Counted from the first letter of the stretch, positions 8,291 through 15,815 are shown. The stretch is DNA of 64,000 nt from DATADD01 sp046262355 (GCA_046262355.1 JBHEMX010000101.1:45889-109888); one strand, 5' to 3'. Made by a program: numbers and translations. Notes: generated by a model not told the origin, from the sequence alone.

Positions 8291-8929
8291 TCAGGCCTCG
8301 AGGGCGCGCGCCACTCCCTCGAGATCACGAGCGAAAGCCTCGAAGGCGACGCGCCTCTCCTCCTCAGGTCCCCGCAAGATCGACGACGGGTGCACCGTCG
8401 CCATCACGATCTCGGCCAGGGGCGAATCGAGGAGCTCGCCTCGTTGCCGGCTCACGCGGAAATCCCCGCCGAGCAGCCCCTGCGCCGCCGTCGCTCCCAG
8501 GGCCACGATCGCGCGCGGCTTGACGACGTCTATCTCGGACTCGAGCCACGGAGTGCAGGCTCTGATCTCCCTCATGTTCGGCTTCTTGTGGATGCGACGC
8601 TTGCCGCGCGGGACCCACTTGAAATGCTTGACGATGTTGGTGATGTAGCGAGAACGCACAATGAGGCCAGACTCTTCAAGGGCTTCATGCAGAAGCCGCC
8701 CGGCGGGACCTACGAAGGGACGGCCCTGTAGATCCTCCTGGTCGCCGGGTTGCTCTCCGACGAGCATCACATCGGCGTGCGCCTCGCCTTCTCCGAACAC
8801 CGTCTGGGTGGCATCCCGATACAGCGGGCAGCCGGTGCAGGTGGCGGCGATGTCACGGAGCTGCTCGAGATCGGGATCGGCGGGGACGAGATCGTGGACA
8901 GGGCTATCCGGCGATGAGATCAGAGCCAC
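8291..8929 (-). CDS. udgX: Uracil-DNA glycosylase UdgX, apparently a host/element chimera
   Basis: A 212-residue family-4-like uracil-DNA glycosylase. Cys31-x2-Cys34 are in the iron-sulfur position. GEQPGD (58-63) is the active-site motif 1. KRRIH (110-114) is the UdgX hallmark: in the mycobacterial enzyme this histidine attacks the abasic sugar and forms a covalent protein-DNA bond. VHPSSILR is the late active-site motif. Start is GTG 8929. Residues 1 to ~98 are encoded by lower-GC element-like DNA, and ~99-212 by typical high-GC host DNA. A second, host-like copy of only the 5' half lies at 27166-27459. The start lies 32 bp after an element gene on the same strand, so expression may now depend on an element promoter. 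Confidence 0.93.
   Translation of the reverse strand: MALISSPDSPVHDLVPADPDLEQLRDIAATCTGCPLYRDATQTVFGEGEAHADVMLVGEQPGDQEDLQGRPFVGPAGRLLHEALEESGLIVRSRYITNIVKHFKWVPRGKRRIHKKPNMREIRACTPWLESEIDVVKPRAIVALGATAAQGLLGGDFRVSRQRGELLDSPLAEIVMATVHPSSILRGPEEERRVAFEAFARDLEGVARALEA
8636..8648. other. Left attachment-site core in udgX
   Basis: GTTGGTGATGTAG here and GTTCGTGACGTAG at 27175-27187 match at 11 of 13 positions. To the left the sequence continues as host udgX 3' half; to the right as the element's own udgX 5' half. Serine recombinases need only a 2-bp identical core, so the exact crossover could be in GTT or TGA. Confidence 0.55.
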
Positions 8930-8961
8930 GGCCTGAGCCTCTCACGTCCGCCTACTGGAGC

Positions 8962-9252
8962 CTAGCCTCTCCCTATCAGCGGGACGATGGACTCCAGACG
9001 GACGCCCCCGTCCTCGGAGGCCCAAACCAATGGGGAACCTGTCTGCCGATCGCTCCCAAGATAACCACGCTCTTCCAGCTGCTCGAAGGCGCCCGCCAGC
9101 TCCCGCAGGAGGTCCCCCACTTCCTCGAAGCTGGCGTAGAAACTGCCACCGCCCGCGAACTGCAGCTCAGCCTCACGGGTCTCGCCGGGCGAGAAGCGGA
9201 TGCGGATGCCTACGAGGATGTCCGTAAAGGGCCAGTCATCAACGTCTGACAA
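8962..9252 (-). CDS. Small element protein, unknown function
   Basis: A 96-residue acidic protein with no family I recognise. TTG 9252 is chosen because AAGGAGG sits four bases upstream and translation then runs LSDVDDWPFTDILVGIRIRF; the longer open frame upstream of it is less plausible. A beta-strand-rich start (VGIRIRFSPGETREAELQF) and a helical middle (FEEVGDLLRELAGAFEQLEE) suggest a compact folded domain. It is the gene directly upstream of the rebuilt udgX on the same strand (32-bp gap). Confidence 0.55.
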   Translation of the reverse strand: MSDVDDWPFTDILVGIRIRFSPGETREAELQFAGGGSFYASFEEVGDLLRELAGAFEQLEERGYLGSDRQTGSPLVWASEDGGVRLESIVPLIGRG

Positions 9253-9473
9253 GGAACCTCCTTGGATTCGTACGACGGATAGATAGGAAGGGCAGATCCG
9301 GCTTCGCCGATGCATGCACACTCGCGCCGAGAGCCGGGGTCGTCAACCCCGCGAAAAGTGCCTCTGACCAGCACTTATAGCTCCATGCGGCTCCACGCGT
9401 CAGCCTGCAATAGGGACGCTGAATGGAGTTACATGGAGCTAGACGCATGCGGAGTGCACGGCCCCATTGAGTG
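9253..9473. other. Non-coding stretch with a long-spaced inverted repeat
   Basis: No convincing gene. TAGCTCCATG (9378-9387) and CATGGAGCTA (9432-9441) form a perfect 10-bp inverted repeat 44 bp apart, with a further ATGGAG at 9423. This may be a regulatory or recombination-protein binding region near the left end of the element. Confidence 0.45.
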
Positions 9474-9662
9474 CTATCGACGTTGCTCCGGAGGGAGATC
9501 CCGGACGTACTCCTCCCAGCGCTCCAGCCGTTCGAGGGCGTCGGCGTAGAGGGGATGCCCCGGCGACACCTCGATGTGGCCGTCACCCATGTCGCCGTGC
9601 TCGTCGTCGTAGGCGGGCATGGGCACCATGAGGTTTCCGTTAGCCAGTCGGGTCGCCAGCAC
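9474..9662 (-). CDS. Small element protein, unknown function
   Basis: A 62-residue acidic protein (LATRLANGNLMVPMP ... LYADALERLERWEEYVRDLP). GTG 9662 is preferred because GGAGG lies six bases upstream. The proline-rich middle and amphipathic C-terminal helix are typical of small phage accessory proteins. No function is assignable. Confidence 0.5.
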   Translation of the reverse strand: MLATRLANGNLMVPMPAYDDEHGDMGDGHIEVSPGHPLYADALERLERWEEYVRDLPPEQRR

Positions 9663-9727
9663 CCTCAACCTCCATCACAACAGACACGTGCCGTACGGCC
9701 TCGACCAGCACGGCACGTATCTCGACC

Positions 9728-10096
9728 TCATAGCTCCGGCACACTGACGCCCGCCTTCGCCTCTATCCATTGGGCGAGCACGGTGCGATGGCACCACTCA
9801 TCCGGCTGTGCGAGATCCTCGAAGCACAACAGGACGGCGCCGCGCTCGTTGGACAGCCCCTCGATCATGTCCATGATGCGGTCGATGCCTTGGCGCTCGA
9901 GCTTGTCGACGTAAGCCCGAATGAACGGTGCGGGCTCCATGTTCCACATGTGGCGGGACGGCGCTAGCTCACGACGATGCCCGGCAAGTCCGTAGCCGAG
10001 AAAGAACCTCGGCCTGCCGAGAGTGATCCCGAGCGGCGCGAGCCCACTGGAGACGATGGCGTCATGGTTGCGATAGCGGCTGGTGGCAAGGTGCAT
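9728..10096 (-). CDS. DUF488-like protein
   Basis: A 122-residue protein starting at ATG 10096 just after AGGAAGG. The segment GAVLLCFEDLAQPDEWCHR, followed by VLAQWIE, matches the DUF488 pattern (LLCFE ... CHR ... LA.W), which carries a conserved Cys/His pair of unknown catalytic role. The N-terminal HLATSRYRNHD and the PRFFLGYGL region also fit. DUF488 proteins are common accessory genes on mobile elements. The open frame extends about 200 bp further upstream but overlaps the next gene and lacks an RBS. Confidence 0.7.
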   Translation of the reverse strand: MHLATSRYRNHDAIVSSGLAPLGITLGRPRFFLGYGLAGHRRELAPSRHMWNMEPAPFIRAYVDKLERQGIDRIMDMIEGLSNERGAVLLCFEDLAQPDEWCHRTVLAQWIEAKAGVSVPEL

Positions 10097-10157
10097 GCCC
10101 TTCCTATTCAAGTCCCCGTAATGCGGGAATAGGCGGAGCTGGTGATGAGTCGTGCGA

Positions 10158-10532
10158 CTACGGCTCCGGCTTGCGCAGTTGCCGCAACTCTTCCTCGACT
10201 TGTTCCCGTCTCTGGCGCTCGTCTTCGAGACGCACCGAAGCGATTGCCGCCCGGCGCTCTGCATCGGCCAAGGCCTCGATGAGTGGCCTGACAACGGCAT
10301 CCGGCGCTAGAGCAGGAGGCGAGGGGAGATCCAAGGGTGTCTCCTCTTGCGGAGCCCGTATGAGGTTCTTGTCGTACAGCTCATCTTCGTCGAGGGTCCA
10401 GATCTCAGTGCCGGTGTCCGTGATCTCCTTCTTGGCGCTCTCAAGCCGTCCCGCCAGCACCCAACCTCGGATGGTGTTGCGATGCCGGTCGGCCACGCTG
10501 GCCGCCTCTGTGAGGTTGAGCCTTCGACCCAT
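10158..10532 (-). CDS. Helix-turn-helix DNA-binding protein with C-terminal coiled coil
   Basis: 124 residues. The N-terminal ~70 read like a MerR/excisionase-type winged helix (LNLTEAASVADRHRNTIRGW, then a wing with TDTGTEIWTLDEDEL). The C-terminal third is a charged coiled coil (RLEDERQRREQVEEELRQL) suited to dimerisation. ATG 10532 follows AAGGAGTGAC. It sits next to the tyrosine recombinase, where excisionases or directionality factors often lie; that role is inference. An inverted repeat of the element-wide operator family lies 20 bp upstream (10553-10572). Confidence 0.65.
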   Translation of the reverse strand: MGRRLNLTEAASVADRHRNTIRGWVLAGRLESAKKEITDTGTEIWTLDEDELYDKNLIRAPQEETPLDLPSPPALAPDAVVRPLIEALADAERRAAIASVRLEDERQRREQVEEELRQLRKPEP

Positions 10533-10552
10533 GTCACTCCTTCACGGTTGAC

Positions 10553-10572
10553 CACATAGATGGATTTATGGG
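10553..10572. promoter_or_regulatory. Operator-like inverted repeat, copy 1 (CACATA-N8-TATGGG)
   Basis: CACATA at 10553-10558, eight bases, then TATGGG at 10567-10572, 20 bp before the start codon of the HTH gene at 10532. One base off the consensus CACATA-N8-TATGTG shared with five other sites in the element. Confidence 0.6.
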
Positions 10573-10581
10573 GGGTCGTCA

Positions 10582-11496
10582 TCATGCCAAGTACGCAGCC
10601 AGTGAGTACGAGGCGTGTCTATCGAGGTCTTGCCGGTGGCGGTCATATTTCAGGGTGGTTGTTGACGATTTGTGCCGAGCCAGAATCTGCACGTCTCTGA
10701 GCGGCACCCCTGCATCGAGGGCCAGTGTCACCGCCGTGTGCCGCAGCGAATGGGGGGAGATCGTCTTGGCGATGTCCGCGGCCCGAGCCAGGCGACGGAG
10801 GCGGGCGAAGACGCCAAAGCGGCTCATGCGATCTCCCGAGAGGTTCACGAACAGCGGGCCTTGCTCTCGTCCGGCGAGATGGTCGTCAATGGCAGAGGAG
10901 ACGATCGGCGGCAGGGGGATCAGGACGCCCTTGCGCACCTGCCCCTTGCCCTTGATCCGCAGCGTGCGATGCCCCCGTTCGGCGCTGAGATCCTCTACGT
11001 CGGCTCCAACCGCCTCGCTGACACGGAGGGCGTTGAACAGCAGCAGGGACACCAGCGCTCGCTCTTGCGGCGCGCCGCAGACTTCGAGGAGTCGTTTGGC
11101 CTCGTCCGCCGAGAGACCAAGGCGTGGCGATTCACCGTCGAGCCGGGGACGTGCCATGAGTGATGCGGGGTTGCGCTCGAAGACTCCCTCGGCCTGGCCG
11201 TAACGGTAGAAGCTCGAAACGGTCGAGAGGCGCCGGGCGACCGTCGAGGGCGCCATGCCTCGGGCCTCAAGCTCTCGCCGGTACAGCTCCATGACGGATC
11301 TCCCCCAGCGTCCGGCGTGGGCCGGGTCCAGCCCGACGCTCGTGGCCCAAGCGAGCCAGCATTTGAGGTCGGTGCGATAGGCCGCGAACGTGTTCTCCGA
11401 TCTCGTCGAGGCGAGGAAGGCGAGGATCATCTCGTCGACGGTTGATGGGGCGAGGCGAGTTTCGAGCTTGTCGAGGGTTGCGAGGGCGGTCGTCAT
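10582..11496 (-). CDS. Tyrosine recombinase (XerC/D-like integrase)
   Basis: A 304-residue site-specific recombinase. The N-terminal SAM-like core-binding domain (about 20-105) is followed by the catalytic domain with Arg in LLFNALRVSEA, the Lys region (RIKGKGQVRKG), HSLRH, the His in ARH and the nucleophile Tyr in LKYDRH. All active-site positions are present. ATG 11496 overlaps the stop of the HNH-type gene by ATGA, so translation is coupled. The element also has a large serine recombinase at its right end. This enzyme could resolve dimers, drive a cassette, or be an inherited second integrase. Confidence 0.93.
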   Translation of the reverse strand: MTTALATLDKLETRLAPSTVDEMILAFLASTRSENTFAAYRTDLKCWLAWATSVGLDPAHAGRWGRSVMELYRRELEARGMAPSTVARRLSTVSSFYRYGQAEGVFERNPASLMARPRLDGESPRLGLSADEAKRLLEVCGAPQERALVSLLLFNALRVSEAVGADVEDLSAERGHRTLRIKGKGQVRKGVLIPLPPIVSSAIDDHLAGREQGPLFVNLSGDRMSRFGVFARLRRLARAADIAKTISPHSLRHTAVTLALDAGVPLRDVQILARHKSSTTTLKYDRHRQDLDRHASYSLAAYLA

Positions 11497-12020
11497 CCGA
11501 GGGAATCCTTGCCGCTATTGACGGCCCAGCCGACACGCACAGTGGCCCGAACCCGACTGAGCCCTCGTCGGTAGAGCCACGTCCCCTCTGCGGCGCAGGC
11601 GCGGCAGCAGCGGGAACCATCGCGGGCGAGCCGGGTATTCTCGGCGGTATAGGGATGCCCGCGGATGCATGAGGTCCGGCGCTGCGCGTGTTGCTGGCTA
11701 TGGTGCCGAGGGCAGACCACGTCGCAGCGTTCAAGTTCTTCAATGAGCCGGGCAAGGCCGCACGAGCCACGTCCCACGTTGAAACGCTTGGTGGCCGGGT
11801 CACGATGGTGAAAGTCCAGCCTGCCCTCAGTGGTTCCACACACACTGCATCCTGCCGTCTGCTTTACGGCGGTCAGGAACCGAAGTCTGCTGGCGGCTCG
11901 CTGGGCCTGGCGCTCTCTCAGACGGCGACGGTTCTGCTCACGGTATTCACGCTCCCGGCGCCGGAAGCGTTCTCGGTTTCGGGTCGAGGTAAGAGCGCCG
12001 GGCACCCCGACAGGATTCAC
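11493..12020 (-). CDS. HNH-type zinc-binding protein
   Basis: 175 residues. An arginine-rich helical start (RNRERFRRREREYREQNRR) leads to CSVCG-x7-FHH and CDVVCPRHHSQQH, the pattern of an HNH/McrA-like nuclease fold, and then to a C-x2-H / C-x2-C second zinc site (TSCIRGHPY ... CCRACAA). GTG 12020 overlaps the upstream stop as GTGA, and the gene's own stop overlaps the recombinase start as ATGA. Three genes (12295-10582) are therefore translationally coupled. An endonuclease role is inferred from the fold motif only. Confidence 0.68.
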   Translation of the reverse strand: MNPVGVPGALTSTRNRERFRRREREYREQNRRRLRERQAQRAASRLRFLTAVKQTAGCSVCGTTEGRLDFHHRDPATKRFNVGRGSCGLARLIEELERCDVVCPRHHSQQHAQRRTSCIRGHPYTAENTRLARDGSRCCRACAAEGTWLYRRGLSRVRATVRVGWAVNSGKDSLG

Positions 12021-12295
12021 ACCGGCAGCCTCGTGCGTAGCTCGTGGTTGTCCCATGCGCCGCGCAGTCCGCGCGTCTCTAGGTGGGATCGTAGATCGAC
12101 TAGGCGATCGTGGAGGTGGCCTACAGCTGCGTGTCGCCCGCTAGGGGTCCCGTCGCGCATCTCTGATTCAGCCTTCTCCGCCGCCTCCGCCACCGCCAGT
12201 AACTTGAGAACGGTGGGGGGGTCGAAGGTGGCGATGAAGGAAGCGTCGGCCTCCTTGTTTCCTGACTCCGCGGTCGAGCAGGTACTCTCGGGCAT
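12017..12295 (-). CDS. Small element protein, first gene of the HNH-recombinase operon
   Basis: A 92-residue, largely helical protein (LKLLAVAEAAEKAESEM, later HLHDRLVDLRSHLETRGL). ATG 12295 follows AGGAGG by seven bases, a strong start. No recognised family. An operator-like inverted repeat (12373-12392) lies 77 bp upstream. The stop overlaps the HNH gene start. Confidence 0.6.
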   Translation of the reverse strand: MPESTCSTAESGNKEADASFIATFDPPTVLKLLAVAEAAEKAESEMRDGTPSGRHAAVGHLHDRLVDLRSHLETRGLRGAWDNHELRTRLPV

Positions 12296-12372
12296 GGTCA
12301 GCCTCCTCGTTAGGTTGGCCCGTGCCCCGACCCGTTGGCGCGGGTGCGGGGTTTTCTATACCTTCATTATAC

Positions 12373-12392
12373 CCCATAATCCCTATTATGTG
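12373..12392. promoter_or_regulatory. Operator-like inverted repeat, copy 2
   Basis: CCCATA-N8-TATGTG (12373-12378 and 12387-12392), in reverse orientation relative to the consensus spacer. It lies upstream of the leftward operon starting at 12295, in an AT-rich promoter-like stretch. Confidence 0.6.
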
Positions 12393-12437
12393 TGGGTATC
12401 GGGCCTGTTTTCCCAGGTCAGAGGGCCACAACATTGG

Positions 12438-12698
12438 TTAGCGGTTGACGATCGTGACGTACCGCTTCGCTACGTCGAGGAGGTGGTCGTAGTCCTCTGC
12501 GAGCATGTCTCTGAGCACGTCATCAACCTCTTGGTCGCAAGCCTCATGGCGTCGGTGAGCGTCCTTGAGAGCCCGCCGCACCACACCCATGATGGCGAAG
12601 GCGTTGCCGTCCGGCCCTGAGATGTCGACCACGACCTCCGGGAACATGGGCATGCCGACCTGCGTGCCCGTGAACCCAAGAATCCGTGCCTCAGTCAT
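12438..12698 (-). CDS. Small element protein, unknown function
   Basis: 86 residues, ATG 12698. Begins MTEARILGFTGTQVGMPMFP with a beta-rich middle (EVVVDISGPDGNAFAIMG) and a helical, acidic C-terminal half. The start overlaps the preceding gene's end by 8 bp, so the two form an operon. No recognised family. Confidence 0.6.
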   Translation of the reverse strand: MTEARILGFTGTQVGMPMFPEVVVDISGPDGNAFAIMGVVRRALKDAHRRHEACDQEVDDVLRDMLAEDYDHLLDVAKRYVTIVNR

Positions 12699-13068
12699 AT
12701 GCCACCGGGGGCTGCCGCATGCGGTGGCGTTTCATGGGTTGGCCGCAGACCTCACACTCATCGCGGCGGTTCCGCTCGTCGCGGACGATGCGGCCCTCGC
12801 ATTTGGGGCAATGGTCATTTACATCGGGCCACTCAGGACGCTCGTGTGAACGCGGTCCCCAGGTGATGATTCGCTTGGTCATTTCCTCACCTCCCTCCTG
12901 GTTCCCTTTCATGTTCCCCCCGTCTCTTCTTGAGGCCCCTTCCAAGGCGGCGTAGAAGCGGTCTGCCACCTCCCACTGGCCTTCGTCCTGGGCGATCGCT
13001 AAGAGATCGAAGGTGTCCGCAAGCAGCTCTGCGGCCTCTGCGATTTCCTGCAGGCGTGCGTCGTTCAT
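12691..13068 (-). CDS. Zinc-ribbon protein of the element
   Basis: 125 residues from ATG 13068, after a run of Gs and AAAGG. The helical N-terminal half is MNDARLQEIAEAAELLADTF. A second, in-frame ATG (MTKRIITWGPRS) is preceded by a long purine-rich GGAGGGAGGTGAGG stretch that makes an excellent RBS, so a shorter zinc-ribbon protein may also be made, or may be the main product. The C-terminal half has HCPKC ... CEVCG, a four-cysteine zinc ribbon. No function known. An operator-like repeat is 79 bp upstream. Confidence 0.58.
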   Translation of the reverse strand: MNDARLQEIAEAAELLADTFDLLAIAQDEGQWEVADRFYAALEGASRRDGGNMKGNQEGGEEMTKRIITWGPRSHERPEWPDVNDHCPKCEGRIVRDERNRRDECEVCGQPMKRHRMRQPPVAYD

Positions 13069-13147
13069 GGCCTTTCCCCCCTTCAGAGCCGCACCGGGCC
13101 GCTCCACCGGCGCTGGCGGTGGGGGCCCTGGTACATCTTCATTATAG

Positions 13148-13167
13148 CACATAAGGGGGGATATGTG
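13148..13167. promoter_or_regulatory. Operator-like inverted repeat, copy 3
   Basis: Perfect CACATA-N8-TATGTG (13148-13153 and 13162-13167) in the divergent region between the leftward gene at 13068 and the rightward toxin-antitoxin pair at 13315. An extra half-site TATGTG is at 13184-13189. Confidence 0.68.
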
Positions 13168-13314
13168 GGGCAGCGTGGACCTATATGTGCTGGTCAGAGG
13201 GCCACATCAAGGTGCTCGGCGGGCACACCCCCTCGCCTCAAGCTAGCGGCGTTGGTTGACGATCTGATAGCAAGCTGTCAAGCTGGCAGCCGACGAGAGA
13301 AGGGGAGAGCTTTC

Positions 13315-13554
13315 GTGACTCTGAAGGAGAGGGAGAAGGCCGATACGCACACGTTGACGGTGAGGATGCCTCGCGAGGTCTACGAAGTGCTCCGCACGTA
13401 CGCGTTTGCGACGGACCAGAAGATGAATGAGGCGGTGGTGACGGCAGTGAGTCGTTACCTTGCTGCGGAAGGGCGAAGGGAGGAGGTCGGAGCCTTTCTT
13501 CAGAAGGCCCGACAGGAGTACCGGGTCGCACTGGACAAGCTGGCCGACCGCTAG
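13315..13554 (+). CDS. Ribbon-helix-helix-type antitoxin of a Doc toxin
   Basis: 79 residues from GTG 13315 with AAGGGGAGAG upstream. THTLTVRMPREVYEVLRTYAF gives the beta-strand and first helix of a ribbon-helix-helix fold; KMNEAVVTAVSRYLA is the second helix. The C-terminal acidic/basic tail is the expected toxin-binding part. It lies 3 bp before the Doc-like gene, the normal antitoxin-first order. RHH partners autoregulate. Pairing of an RHH rather than a Phd-fold antitoxin with Doc is less common. Confidence 0.75.
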   Translation: MTLKEREKADTHTLTVRMPREVYEVLRTYAFATDQKMNEAVVTAVSRYLAAEGRREEVGAFLQKARQEYRVALDKLADR

Positions 13555-13557
13555 AGG

Positions 13558-13962
13558 TTGCGGTATCTCACCGCTGATGAGGTAGTCGCCATCCATATGG
13601 ACGAGGTGGGTGCCGGGCTCAGTCACCGGCACCTCCTCGAGTCTGCAGTGGCCCGCCCGCAAGCATCCTGGGACGACGTTGACCTCTACCCAGACATCCA
13701 CACGAAGGGCGCCGCGCTCCTCTACTCACTGGTGAAGAACCATGCCTTCATCGAAGGGAACAAGCGCACGGCCGTGCTGAGCATGGTGCTCTTCTTCAAT
13801 CTCAACGGGCTCGAAGTTGCGGCGGAACAGGGCGAGCTTGTCGACCTCGCCCTTGCTGTCGAGGGGAACCACTACGATCCGGACCACATCGCCGTCATCC
13901 TCAAGGGCTTGACCCGCGACATTCGCTTGCCGGAAGAGCATGAGGCAGAGCACGAGTCGTAG
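13558..13962 (+). CDS. Doc-like Fic-domain toxin
   Basis: 134 residues. In phage P1 the Doc family kinases phosphorylate EF-Tu. The Fic core HAFIEGNKRTA matches H-x-F-x-x-x-N-K-R, including the catalytic His and the anion-binding NKR. RYLTADEVVAIH is the usual Doc start, and GAALLYSLVKNHAF leads into the active site. TTG 13558 is the only sensible start, giving the family N-terminus, though its RBS is poor, as expected if translation is coupled to the antitoxin. A later ATG at 13597 would remove the first helix. Confidence 0.85.
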   Translation: MRYLTADEVVAIHMDEVGAGLSHRHLLESAVARPQASWDDVDLYPDIHTKGAALLYSLVKNHAFIEGNKRTAVLSMVLFFNLNGLEVAAEQGELVDLALAVEGNHYDPDHIAVILKGLTRDIRLPEEHEAEHES

Positions 13963-14273
13963 TGGTGGCTTTATCTGCCCCTTCAGAAGGTCTAGCGCCT
14001 GAGGCGCTGTGGCGCGACGCTCTAGGCGTGGAACTCCTCCTCGTGCCCTTCCTGATCCTCGGCCAAGCCGTCCCCACCCTGCTGGCCGTGGTGGCGGGGA
14101 TCGCCATCGCACGGTGGCTGGGGCTGTTCGAGCCTCGGGGCGAGAGGACGAGACCCCAGTCTCGCCGGGGATTGATCTTGGCGCTTGCCATCGTCGCCGT
14201 CGTACTGGTCATCATGCTCATCGTGACCCCCGTCTCCACCGACAGCGGCGGCAGCATCACCTTCAAGAGCTAG
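13962..14273 (+). CDS. Small membrane protein, two predicted helices
   Basis: 103 residues from GTG 13962, overlapping the Doc stop by one base. Two hydrophobic segments (about residues 23-50 and 70-90) are separated by a basic loop (EPRGERTRPQSRRG), so both ends probably face the outside or a short periplasmic tail. No family recognised. It is the third gene of the toxin-antitoxin transcript, but no role in it can be shown. Confidence 0.55.
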   Translation: MVALSAPSEGLAPEALWRDALGVELLLVPFLILGQAVPTLLAVVAGIAIARWLGLFEPRGERTRPQSRRGLILALAIVAVVLVIMLIVTPVSTDSGGSITFKS

Positions 14274-14388
14274 GCGCGGCTGAGAGGCGCTTAGAGGCCG
14301 CAGATTGCTTGGGTGGTAGTTGGGGAGGCGGGATCTTCGTTTGCGAAACCTGAGGGCTGTGCGCGCGACTAAGGATGCATAGAGGCGC

Positions 14389-14994
14389 TTAGACAGGGCT
14401 CCAGGTCCCACATCCGGCGCTCTCGAACGCTACATCGGTCGGGGCGATCGCAACCGTCTGTGTTCCGCCCCCGATGTGGTTCGTGATGATGTCGTCGAGA
14501 CCACCGCCGAGGCCCTTGAGGCGTGCCCAGTAGCACGCCTCCGATCCTGACGCTTGGTAGGTTCCCGGCGCAACGTTCTGGCCCACGATGAGGGTCCCCT
14601 CTCCGAAGCTCTCCCCTGCGGGGGCAGCGACTTCAGGCTCGGGTTCGGGCTCCGGTTCAGCGGCCAGTGCCTTCTCCTGCTGATCTAGCTCTTCCTGGCG
14701 CTCGTCGAGCAGGGTCTCCTGCGCCGCAAGGTCCGTGGCCCGGTTATCCAGCCTCCGGTCACGGGCATCTAGCTTGTTCGCACGGAGGCTCGTCGAGGGA
14801 TCGGAGGCTGTGGTCCTTTCCTCGTCCGGGGCTTCAACGGACCCAGCGCCTCCAATGGCAACCCCGATGACGAAGGCAACAGCGGCCGTGCTATAGGCAT
14901 GACGCTGAATCCAGTTGCGATGCCTGTACGGCGGTGGCGGGGGTGCTTGCGGCACGCTCGGTTCCCGCCGTGCCCATAGATCGTCCGCCTCCAC
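14389..14994 (-). CDS. Membrane-anchored surface protein with C-terminal beta domain
   Basis: 201 residues. A proline-rich cytoplasmic start (QAPPPPPYR) and one membrane helix (STAAVAFVIGVAIGGAG) lead to an external coiled coil (LRANKLDARDRRL ... QEELDQQEKAL) and an EP-rich spacer. The C-terminal domain has the pattern GTYQASGSEACYWARLKG ... AFESAGCGTW, which is frequent in secreted actinobacterial proteins and phages of that group; the two cysteines probably form a disulphide. ATG 14994 follows GGAGG. An element-coded exported protein of this type might act at the cell surface, for example in exclusion, but that is a guess. Confidence 0.68.
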   Translation of the reverse strand: MEADDLWARREPSVPQAPPPPPYRHRNWIQRHAYSTAAVAFVIGVAIGGAGSVEAPDEERTTASDPSTSLRANKLDARDRRLDNRATDLAAQETLLDERQEELDQQEKALAAEPEPEPEPEVAAPAGESFGEGTLIVGQNVAPGTYQASGSEACYWARLKGLGGGLDDIITNHIGGGTQTVAIAPTDVAFESAGCGTWSPV

Positions 14995-15055
14995 GACACC
15001 TCCCCCCTTGCCCTACCAGTACCCTATCCGGCCGCCTGCCGAAGTCCAGAGGGCG

Positions 15056-15075
15056 CACATAAGAGTGAATATGTG
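15056..15075. promoter_or_regulatory. Operator-like inverted repeat, copy 4
   Basis: Perfect CACATA-AGAGTGAA-TATGTG, placed 61 bp before the leftward gene at 14994 and 41 bp before the rightward gene at 15117, so a single site could control a divergent promoter pair. Confidence 0.7.
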
Positions 15076-15116
15076 TGGCCGAGCCAGCGGGGTTTTACGC
15101 CGACTAGGGTGGGCGG

Positions 15117-15398
15117 ATGGGCATTAACTGGGACTACGTGGTTTCGGTGGTCGGCGTCGTCCTTAGCATCCTCTTCTTCGTGCGGAGCGGCTTGCAGTTA
15201 AGGGATGAGAGCAAGCGCTTGCGAGCCAAGACCGACATGGTTCTACATGGGCTGGAGGACGCCGGGCTGGTTAGGTGGAAGAAGACGCCGGACGGCGAAG
15301 TGTTCGGGATCAAGATCACGTTGAAGGGCTCCGCAACCGAGAGCGACTCCGCAGGTGGGGAGCTGACAGTCGACAAGGAGGAGCCGCCGACCAACTGA
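15117..15398 (+). CDS. Small membrane-anchored element protein
   Basis: 93 residues. One N-terminal helix (VVSVVGVVLSILFFVRSGL) is followed by a basic helical segment and a short winged-helix-like strand region (HGLEDAGLVRWKKTPDGEVFG). ATG 15117; the preceding GGTGGGCGG is a modest RBS. Unknown function. Confidence 0.5.
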   Translation: MGINWDYVVSVVGVVLSILFFVRSGLQLRDESKRLRAKTDMVLHGLEDAGLVRWKKTPDGEVFGIKITLKGSATESDSAGGELTVDKEEPPTN

Positions 15399-15521
15399 GG
15401 CTTACGGAGCGGATGGCCCCCTCAACGGGGGGCATGCAGGCTTGGGTGCCCTGGAGTTACGCTGCGTTGCCCTGGCGGAGGGAGCAACCCCAAGCCTCGA
15501 CTGAGGGGAGCTGGTGCGCAA

Positions 15522-15806
15522 TTGGGACTACTGACCCAGGCAAAGGCGCAGACGGCGCAGAGGGATGCAAAGCGGGCGCGCGAAGAGGGGCGGCGAATCT
15601 TCATCTATCAACTGGCCGGAAGACTGTTCGACACGTATGGCTCCGCATCGGGCTTCGCCGAACAGATTGAAGTGATCGAAGACGAGGGATGGCGGCTAGA
15701 CCAGCTCAGTTTCAATGGAGGCGGCAAAGGTGATGGTGTGCAACTAGCAGTCTTTCGACGCCACGAGCCGATGCCTCCACCACCCCCCGCCGGGAGAGTC
15801 GGCTAG
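15522..15806 (+). CDS. Small element protein, unknown function
   Basis: 94 residues from TTG 15522 after GAGGGGAGC. A lysine/arginine-rich helix (AKAQTAQRDAKRAREEGRR) is followed by a mixed domain FIYQLAGRLFDTYGSASGF ... GWRLDQLSFNG and a proline tail. The domain resembles small actinobacterial proteins of unknown role. Confidence 0.5.
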   Translation: MGLLTQAKAQTAQRDAKRAREEGRRIFIYQLAGRLFDTYGSASGFAEQIEVIEDEGWRLDQLSFNGGGKGDGVQLAVFRRHEPMPPPPPAGRVG

Positions 15807-15815
15807 CGGATCAGG

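Larger units (their letters stand above)
12416..13206. repeat. Dispersed 15-bp direct repeat GGTCAGAGGGCCACA
   Basis: Identical 15-mers at 12416-12430 and 13192-13206, each a short way to the right of an operator-like inverted repeat or half-site. A diverged third form (GTCCAGAGGGCGCACA) abuts the operator at 15056. Only the two 15-mers are the repeat; the interval between them is coding. Confidence 0.6.
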
